NCBI GenBank assembly: GCA_017409915.1
Contig: JAFQRU010000095.1
Span: forward strand, 1-26,302
Direction: 5' to 3'
Length of the DNA stretch: 26,302 nucleotides
Source of the DNA: Clostridia bacterium
GTDB taxonomy: Bacteria; Bacillota; Clostridia; Monoglobales; Monoglobaceae
The notes under the pieces: model-generated
Seen by the model: only the letters and a program-made list of their open reading frames with translations
What the model was told of the DNA's origin: nothing
Databases searched by the model: none
Program-made: the position numbers and the translations under genes
Shown: one piece after another, positions 21,347 to 26,302 of the stretch
Position numbering within the stretch: position 1 is the stretch's first letter
Layout: each line of letters starts with the position of its first letter

Positions 21347-21940
21347 TTATATTTCTAAAAGGGATACATCAAAATCCTCTTTTAATAATTTACATATTCT
21401 CTCCACGGGAAGACCCACTATATTAAAATAATCGCCGTGGATTTCCTCAACAAACATAGACGCTTTAAGCTGGATACCATAAGCACCTGCTTTGTCCATA
21501 GGCTCTTTTGTCTTTACATAGCCGTCAATTTCGTCCTCAGATAACTCTCTGAATTTAACAAAACTTTCTACTGCCCCTGAGCGTTTCTTCCCTGTTCCTT
21601 TGTCGCAGATGCAATAGCCAGTTAAAACACTGTGGGTATTACCGCTGAGAAGACGAAGCATACGCTTTGCATCTTCGTCATTTTTTGGTTTTCCCATTAT
21701 TTTTCTCTCGCAGACCACCATCGTATCTGCCGTTATAACAATTGCATCTTTTGGGCAACTTTTTGCATTTATGACCTGCTCATTCTTCGTTTCGGCAAGA
21801 GAGGTTACAATCTCGGGAAAGGGAAGGCTTAAATCAACAACTTCCTCTCCCTCTGCGGTTATAATCTCAAACTTTAACCCGACATTTTCAAGAAGCTCTT
21901 TTCTTCTTGGAGACTGAGAGCCAAGTATAATTTTTTTCAT
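21347..21940 (-). CDS. maf: Maf nucleoside triphosphate pyrophosphatase
   Basis: 197 residues. Maf proteins hydrolyse dTTP/UTP or modified NTPs to the monophosphates and have been linked to septum formation. The start LGSQSPRRKELLE (6-18) is diagnostic. The catalytic ADTMV (71-75, Asp72) and GKP (83-85) follow, then GAYGIQ and GDYFNIVGLPV. This is the dTTPase/UTPase-type layout. Its place upstream of mreB is conserved in Firmicutes, though the radC found between them in Bacillus is absent. The start overlaps the end of the Gx transporter gene by 4 nt (ATGA). Confidence 0.96.
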   Translation of the reverse strand: MKKIILGSQSPRRKELLENVGLKFEIITAEGEEVVDLSLPFPEIVTSLAETKNEQVINAKSCPKDAIVITADTMVVCERKIMGKPKNDEDAKRMLRLLSGNTHSVLTGYCICDKGTGKKRSGAVESFVKFRELSEDEIDGYVKTKEPMDKAGAYGIQLKASMFVEEIHGDYFNIVGLPVERICKLLKEDFDVSLLEI

Positions 21941-22443
21941 TTTTTAATCAGTCCTGTCTTATGACAAAATATTTTTGCGCCGTAGCCTGATATGACTCCG
22001 CCGATACATCCTAAAATCGTCAACACGGGGAGATAGGCAAAAAGGCTCACACTTCCGAAGATAACCGACGCCACAGCAATCTGGGTAAGGTTATGGAAAA
22101 ATGCGCCTATAACGCTTATCCCAACCTCTGAAAGCTTGGGGTAAAACAGCTTTTTAAAGAGCCACATAAATAGGGCACTTATAACTGCTCCGCCCACGCT
22201 ATACGGGATTGCGCTTACCCCACCATATAAGAAACAGCCAAGAGTTGAGCGAAGGAGTGCGACCAGAATACTTCCGCCACCGCCAAGATAAAAGAGAGTC
22301 CAGACCGTTGCGATATTGGCAAGGCCCAGCTTCCCGCCAGGGACAATAAAGGCGCTAAGCATACTTTCCGCAATCTGCAAAACAATACCCACGGAAATCA
22401 TAAGAGAAAGGACTGTGATTTTCTTTGCACTTAGTTTTTTCAT
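21937..22443 (-). CDS. Gx transporter family membrane protein (PF07456)
   Basis: 168 residues with about five membrane helices. The conserved block is GGKLGLANIATVWTLFYLGG, then LLRSTLGCFLYGG and IPYSVGGAVISALFM, near residues 36-94. The family was first annotated as heptaprenyl diphosphate synthase component I, but it looks like an ECF-type substrate-binding membrane protein, so transport is more likely. The substrate is unknown. It overlaps the NusG-II protein gene by one base (TGATG) and maf by 4 nt, so all three are co-translated. Pairing with a NusG-II protein is typical in Clostridia. Confidence 0.9.
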   Translation of the reverse strand: MKKLSAKKITVLSLMISVGIVLQIAESMLSAFIVPGGKLGLANIATVWTLFYLGGGGSILVALLRSTLGCFLYGGVSAIPYSVGGAVISALFMWLFKKLFYPKLSEVGISVIGAFFHNLTQIAVASVIFGSVSLFAYLPVLTILGCIGGVISGYGAKIFCHKTGLIKK

Positions 22444-22811
22444 CAGTGGCTCACCTTATCAACCTTTCCGTCATATCCAACAATTTCAATCATAAGACGA
22501 TTGGGAAGGCAGACTATTTTCTGATTTGTTTTGCTTATTTTGCCCATTTTAACATCAAGTTTATCAGGGCAAGATGCTTCCTCAACAAAAACACAGCCGT
22601 CTTTAATTATAACCGTGTTTGAGCCGAATTCCGTGTCAATCTTAACGGCTCTGTCCTCGTTTTTGAGGTTATAACTTGCATAAACCTTTCCGTTGGTGGT
22701 TATTATCACTCTTTCCCCGTTTTCGCCTTTTAAGAAAAAACCCTGAAAAAATAAAACCGCTACGGAAACAACAAGCAAAACCGCCGTGACTATCTTATCC
22801 GAGAATGTCAT
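22443..22811 (-). CDS. NusG domain II-containing membrane-anchored protein
   Basis: 122 residues from ATG 22809-22811, which overlaps the U32 stop by one base (TGATG). AGGAG is 7 nt upstream; GTG 22814 would be too close. An N-terminal helix (about 6-26) anchors an outward-facing NusG domain II (PF07009): VFVEEASCPDKLDVKMGKIS and IVCLPNRLMIEIVG. The family normally has CPDxxC; here the second Cys is Asp (CPDKLD), while the Cys in IVCLPN remains. It is paired with the Gx transporter. Function unknown; a redox or metal role is suggested only by the usual cysteines. Confidence 0.87.
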   Translation of the reverse strand: MTFSDKIVTAVLLVVSVAVLFFQGFFLKGENGERVIITTNGKVYASYNLKNEDRAVKIDTEFGSNTVIIKDGCVFVEEASCPDKLDVKMGKISKTNQKIVCLPNRLMIEIVGYDGKVDKVSH

Positions 22812-24868
22812 CACAACACTCCTTTGTTATAATGCAATCTTGTGTATTCTCCCTTAAAATCCTCTTTATCAAAGAAGGATGCGCAGACACCGCTTACCTT
22901 TTTCTCATCCTCTACTGTGAAATAAATGAGAAGGCTTTCGGCACCGCTTTTTATTATATCATCAAGTTTATCCCCCATATAAAGCGGGAGAGAATTGAGG
23001 ACAACGCTCAAACAACTTTCTCCGTCCTTTACAACGGGGAACTTTATGCCTTTTCTGTCAATGAGATAATTTATATCTCTGTTGCACGGACATTCATTGT
23101 TATTCCTTATAATGCAGTTTTCCGTTATCATAAGGGGAAGATGCCCATATACCATAGTTTCTATGGATAAGCTCTTTTTCATATCCCTTATGGCTCCTAA
23201 ATTAAGCTCAGGAGAAAGGGTTACTCCTTTGAAGCCTTTTTCTTTTAAAAAGTCAAGAGCGAAACTGTTAAAGACATTAAGACGAAAGCCGCCGTATTTG
23301 GTAAAGTCATCTTCATCCAAAAAGGCTAAGTTATTCACAAGGAGCTTATTAAAGCCAAGATCTTTTAAAATTTTAAGCCTTTCTCTTGTTTTCTGTTCAT
23401 CTTTTATTATACTTTCAGTTTCTATAACTATTTTGTCCTTATAAGGAGCAAAGGCTTCGGCATATTCAAGAATGAGGCTGTCGGGAACATAAAATCTTTC
23501 AAAATCATATTCCTTTGCCGAATAAAATTGATTTATATTCGCAACTCGGCAAGAGAATGTTGCCTCTTCTTTGTCCTTTTCATCTATCTCTCTGATGGAA
23601 TAGTCGCCGTTTCTCCTAAACGAAGAAAGATATTCTTCTTCAAATTTTGAAAGAGCGCACCTTCTCAGTTCATTTATCTGTCCTACCGCCATAAACGGAG
23701 CGCCTTTTATCTCTACTTTAATATTTTCAAATTCAAAGGGGGTTCCACCTGTTTTACTTATTTTCTCGCAAAACAGTTCTTTATTTACTGTCTTTGTTTC
23801 CCCTTTTGCCAAAACATCGTTTAAAGAGGCAGTAACCTCAACTCCCTCGCCCCATATTTTAAGGTTTGGTGTTTCTCCTTCGTAAAGCTTTGCCTTTGCA
23901 TTAAGCTTTATTTTCTTTTCGCGGTTTGGAGTTTCATATTTCTCGTTTTCCTGCTTTTCATATGGGTTATCAGGTTTATTAAAGCAAAACATTTCTTTGC
24001 CTTTTCTGCCCGTGAGATAACCGTCAGTCTGTCCGCCTCGATAAAAAATTCTGTCAAGGCGTTCTAAATCTTCTTTTGTTGGCATTTCGCCTGAATCGAT
24101 ATATTTTCTGTATATACCGACCACCAAGGAAACATATTCTGCACCTTTCATTCTCCCCTCAATTTTAAGAGAGGAAACGCCTATTTCTTTCATCTCGTTT
24201 ATATGGTTTAAGGCGCATAAGTCTTTAAGGCTTAAATAAAAGCCTTTTTCATTATTTTCGTTTATTTTATATTCAAGTCGGCAAGGCTGGGCACACTTCC
24301 CGCGGTTTCCTGACCTGCCACCTAGTATGCTACTTAAAAGGCACTGCCCTGAATAGCACATACAAAGGGCGCCATGGGCAAAGACTTCAATCTTTACATC
24401 GGTTTCATTCTTTATTTTCTTTATTTCTTTCAAAGAGAGCTCACGGGACAAAACAACCTGCTCTGCCCCCATTTTTGAAAGAGCTTTTACCCCTGATGCA
24501 TTATGGACTGTCATTTGGGTGCTTGCGTGGATTGGGAGTTTTGGAAAATTCTCTTTGATGAGAGAAAATATCCCCAAATCCTGAACAATAACTGCGTCAA
24601 CGCCTATATCATTGAGCATTTTAATATATTCCATTGCCCCACCGATTTCTCTGTCAGAAATCAGGGTATTAACCGTAACATATACCTTGACGCCTCTTAA
24701 ATGGCAATAATGAGCCGCCTCTTTTAGTTCTTCATCGGAAAAGTTATCGGCATAGCTTCTGGCGCCGAAAAGCTTTCCCGCAAGATAAACCGCATCGGCC
24801 CCTGCATAAACTGCCGCTTTCAGGCATTCCATATTCCCTGCCGGCGCAAGTAATTCCATTTTATTCAT
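22811..24868 (-). CDS. U32 family peptidase / RlhA-like protein with DUF3656 region
   Basis: 685 residues. The N-terminal TIM-barrel part has ELLAPAGNMECLKAAVYAGA and, at 161-179, the U32 signature E-x-F-x2-GAL-C-x4-G-x-C. Cys192 and Cys196 (KCAQPC) follow, a set of cysteines that could hold an iron-sulphur cluster. The second half contains the DUF3656-like and C-terminal barrel regions seen in collagenase-like proteins. Members of this family act as proteases or as RNA hydroxylation enzymes such as RlhA and TrhP, so the substrate is open. It overlaps zapA by ATGA. The ribosome binding site is weak (GGAAAA, 2 nt), so translation probably depends on coupling with zapA. Confidence 0.93.
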   Translation of the reverse strand: MNKMELLAPAGNMECLKAAVYAGADAVYLAGKLFGARSYADNFSDEELKEAAHYCHLRGVKVYVTVNTLISDREIGGAMEYIKMLNDIGVDAVIVQDLGIFSLIKENFPKLPIHASTQMTVHNASGVKALSKMGAEQVVLSRELSLKEIKKIKNETDVKIEVFAHGALCMCYSGQCLLSSILGGRSGNRGKCAQPCRLEYKINENNEKGFYLSLKDLCALNHINEMKEIGVSSLKIEGRMKGAEYVSLVVGIYRKYIDSGEMPTKEDLERLDRIFYRGGQTDGYLTGRKGKEMFCFNKPDNPYEKQENEKYETPNREKKIKLNAKAKLYEGETPNLKIWGEGVEVTASLNDVLAKGETKTVNKELFCEKISKTGGTPFEFENIKVEIKGAPFMAVGQINELRRCALSKFEEEYLSSFRRNGDYSIREIDEKDKEEATFSCRVANINQFYSAKEYDFERFYVPDSLILEYAEAFAPYKDKIVIETESIIKDEQKTRERLKILKDLGFNKLLVNNLAFLDEDDFTKYGGFRLNVFNSFALDFLKEKGFKGVTLSPELNLGAIRDMKKSLSIETMVYGHLPLMITENCIIRNNNECPCNRDINYLIDRKGIKFPVVKDGESCLSVVLNSLPLYMGDKLDDIIKSGAESLLIYFTVEDEKKVSGVCASFFDKEDFKGEYTRLHYNKGVL

Positions 24869-25158
24869 CGTTTTCCAAATCTTCTCTCAAGCTCATTTAT
24901 TCTTCTTTTGAGCTGTTCGTTTTCGTTAATGACTTCTCTTACCTTATCGTTTCTTTTAAGAAAATCGTCAGCAATATTTATAGCAGTCAAAACAGCCTTA
25001 CTGTAATTTGTCAGATAGCTATTGGCTTCTCCGATTTCCTTCATTTTGGTATCAACCAATCCTGCAACTTTTTTGATATAAGCCGCGTCGTCATCAGAAG
25101 TTAAGGAATATGAAATTCCGCCAATGGTAACTTTAACTCTGTTCTTTTCCACTATCAT
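24865..25158 (-). CDS. zapA: Cell division protein ZapA
   Basis: 97 residues. ZapA binds and bundles FtsZ protofilaments at midcell. The N-terminal VKVTIGGISYSLTSDDDAAYIKKVAGLVD is the ZapA head domain. The rest is a coiled coil with ALTAINIADDFLKR and a charged tail (ENEQLKRRINELERRFGKR). ATG 25156-25158 overlaps the nudF stop (ATGA), but GGAGG is only 3 nt away. GTG two codons later (25150-25152, spacing 9) is a plausible alternative. It lies between nudF and the U32 gene, a common clostridial arrangement. Confidence 0.93.
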   Translation of the reverse strand: MIVEKNRVKVTIGGISYSLTSDDDAAYIKKVAGLVDTKMKEIGEANSYLTNYSKAVLTAINIADDFLKRNDKVREVINENEQLKRRINELERRFGKR

Positions 25159-25697
25159 TTGCCTCCTTTCAATTTCTCCATGGCCATTAAAAAGCCAGTT
25201 ATGGTTTTTCCGTCATTTATCTCATTATTCATTATCATTTCATAAACTTTTTCTATGGAAAAAAATTCAACATCTAAAAACTCATCTTCGTCAGGGTTTG
25301 CTTTTCCGAATTCAAGGCCCTTTGCCAGATAGAGATGGTCAATTTCATCCGTAAACCCAGGGGATGGGTAGAAAGCGCAAAGATATTCAAAATGCTTTGC
25401 GGTCGCTCCCGTTTCTTCTAAGAGCTCCCGTCTTCCGCATATCTCTATATCTTCGCCTTTATCTCTTTTCCCGGCAGGAATTTCATATATAGCTTTGTCA
25501 TAGGGTTTTCTATACTGCTTGACCAGAATAACCTTATCGTCATCCGTTATAGCCACAATTCCAACTCCGCCCGGATGTCTTACGATTTCCCTCTCTGCCG
25601 TTTCTCCGTTGGGGAGAGACACAGTATCAACAGAAACATCAATAATTCTTCCTTTAAAGATTTCTTTGGTGGATATCGTCTTTTCTTCAAGGACCAT
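25155..25697 (-). CDS. nudF: NUDIX hydrolase, ADP-ribose pyrophosphatase type
   Basis: 180 residues. It should hydrolyse ADP-ribose to AMP and ribose-5-phosphate. The full Nudix box (GX5EX7REUXEEXGU) is present as GKRDKGE, then RELLEETGA. FYPSPGFTDEIDHLYLAKGL downstream is typical of ADP-ribose pyrophosphatases, as is VKQYRKPYDKAIYEIPAGK before the box. The reading frame opens 39 codons earlier, but that part crosses an inverted repeat and is not family-like. ATG 25695-25697 with AGGAG at 8 nt is chosen. It is the first gene of the long operon running to mgsA. The leader contains one arm of the 23-nt inverted repeat directly before the ribosome binding site. Confidence 0.94.
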   Translation of the reverse strand: MVLEEKTISTKEIFKGRIIDVSVDTVSLPNGETAEREIVRHPGGVGIVAITDDDKVILVKQYRKPYDKAIYEIPAGKRDKGEDIEICGRRELLEETGATAKHFEYLCAFYPSPGFTDEIDHLYLAKGLEFGKANPDEDEFLDVEFFSIEKVYEMIMNNEINDGKTITGFLMAMEKLKGGK

Positions 25698-25709
25698 ATC
25701 TATTTCTCC

Positions 25710-25732
25710 TTTAAGCCGATGGGGAATGAACC
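25710..25732 (+). repeat. Inverted repeat arm A, next to the nudF ribosome binding site
   Basis: This 23-nt segment matches the reverse complement of 25968-25990 with one mismatch. On the minus-strand mRNA it lies immediately upstream of the AAAGGAG of nudF. Homology continues weakly for about 15 more bases (ATAAG, TTAAA). Confidence 0.9.
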
Positions 25733-25962
25733 CCATAAGCCTTAAACTTGTTAAATTTTTATTCTTCAAATTTGTCGTCCTCGTAAGGCGCCAGCCTGAC
25801 TTCGTCCTCCGCATTCAAATTATACAAAATTTTCCTGCGTTTAAGGTCGAAGAGTTTAAAAACAATAAATTTTGATGGAAGACAAAGAAAAATTCATAAA
25901 TAATACTGGTGTATATTTGTGGATTTTTCTGCCGTATTACGCAAAATTTATGTTTTTAAACC
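25733..25962. other. Spacer between gltA-type gene and nudF
   Basis: No firm gene. On the minus strand it holds a TATAAT (25819-25824) without a matching -35, and a short open frame ending at 25759-25761 that could give a 22-residue acidic peptide from TTG 25827. No clear terminator is seen after the glutamate synthase gene. Confidence 0.5.
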
Positions 25963-26302
25963 TTATTGGTTCGTTCCCCATCGGCTTAAATATTCATCGA
26001 TAGCCTTTGCGGCGCTTTTTCCTGCGCCCATAGCAAGAATAACTGTTGCGGCGCCTGTTACCGCATCTCCGCCTGCAAAGACACCATCTTTGCTTGTGGC
26101 GCCTGTTTCGTCTTTGGCGATTATACAGCCACGCTTATTAACTTCTATATCGGGAGTTGTATTTTTTATAAGTGGGTTCGGGCTTTGGCCGATTGCCATA
26201 ACAACAGAATCAACATCTAAAATAAACTCGCTTCCCTCTATCGGGACAGGTTTTGCTCTTCCGCTCTCGTCCGCCTCGGAAAGCTCCATTTTAACGCACT
26301 CA
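25963..26302 (-). CDS. gltA: NADPH-dependent glutamate synthase small subunit (partial, C-terminus only)
   Basis: The visible 112 codons are the C-terminal end; the frame is open through 26302, so the N-terminus lies outside the window. FILDVDSVVMAIGQSPNPL and the FAD-binding GVFAGGDAVTGAATVILAMGAGKSAAKAI are the classic end of the GltD/GltA flavoprotein, which passes electrons from NADPH to glutamate synthase. MELSEADESGRAKPVPIEGS is the loop just before it. An internal ATG at 26287-26289 is not a start. The last residues (LSRWGTNQ) are encoded within one arm of the inverted repeat. The neighbour order beyond this end is unknown. Confidence 0.93.
   Translation of the reverse strand, partial: ECVKMELSEADESGRAKPVPIEGSEFILDVDSVVMAIGQSPNPLIKNTTPDIEVNKRGCIIAKDETGATSKDGVFAGGDAVTGAATVILAMGAGKSAAKAIDEYLSRWGTNQ
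25968..25990 (-). repeat. Inverted repeat arm B, end of the glutamate synthase gene
   Basis: This 23-nt segment encodes the final codons (about LSRWGTN) of the gene on the minus strand. It pairs with 25710-25732 with one mismatch. The loop between the arms is about 235 nt. Confidence 0.9.

Noticed and set aside
25155..25814. NUDIX protein with 39 extra N-terminal residues
   Set aside because: The extension crosses the inverted repeat, is not family-like and has no good ribosome binding site; ATG 25697 has AGGAG at 8 nt.
1..26302. CRISPR arrays, insertion sequences, rRNA genes
   Set aside because: No regularly spaced direct repeats, transposase-like proteins or rRNA sequence were seen anywhere in the window.

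Overview
The window looks like chromosomal DNA of a low-to-moderate GC, Gram-positive, probably spore-forming gut member of the Clostridia. The evidence is the gene order maf-mreBCD-PBP2-minCDE-mgsA, strong AGGAGG ribosome binding sites, consensus sigma-A promoters, a SpoIID-type peptidoglycan protein, a Gx-transporter/NusG-II pair and a choloylglycine-hydrolase-family enzyme of the kind seen in gut bacteria. The species cannot be named from sequence alone.

Layout. (1) 1-4667, minus strand: a surface polysaccharide operon driven by a perfect consensus promoter. It encodes a GT2 glycosyltransferase, a polyprenyl sugar-phosphate transferase and two tandem Wzz-like chain-length proteins, the last running off the left edge. 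(2) 4718-5825, minus: a DUF421/DUF4363 membrane pair. (3) 5944-7263, plus: enolase, sharing a bidirectional terminator with the next block. (4) 7273-9589, minus: a three-gene operon of signal-peptide-less peptidoglycan-binding/SpoIID-like proteins. (5) 9643-10817, plus: tRNA-Arg(CCU) with promoter and terminator, then the choloylglycine-hydrolase-family enzyme. (6) 10810-11166, minus: an unrecognised small protein. (7) 11230-12691: a compact phage-like regulatory module bounded by terminators. An XRE repressor and a short ImmA-like partner are divergent from a Cys-rich mini-protein and an ArpU/sigma-like regulator. Two overlapping-operator promoters and a repeated 17-bp operator, GTATC-N7-GATAC, lie between them. 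(8) 12690-13799, minus: pnuC, a duplicated tRNA-Pro 3' end with a cluster of palindromes, and intact tRNA-Pro(CGG) with its promoter. (9) 13813-25697, minus: a long cell-shape, division and housekeeping operon. In transcription order it is nudF, zapA, U32 peptidase, NusG-II protein, Gx transporter, maf, mreB, mreC, mreD, PBP2, minC, minD, minE, mgsA, tcdA. An extra promoter sits before minD and a terminator before tcdA. (10) 25963-26302, minus: the C-terminal end of a glutamate synthase small subunit.

The best leads for something undescribed are the terminator-bounded repressor module, the tRNA-Pro 3' duplication with its palindrome cluster, the SpoIID/peptidoglycan-binding operon without export signals, and a 23-nt inverted repeat linking the end of the glutamate synthase gene to the ribosome binding site of nudF. 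No CRISPR array, insertion sequence, rRNA or recognisable riboswitch was seen.
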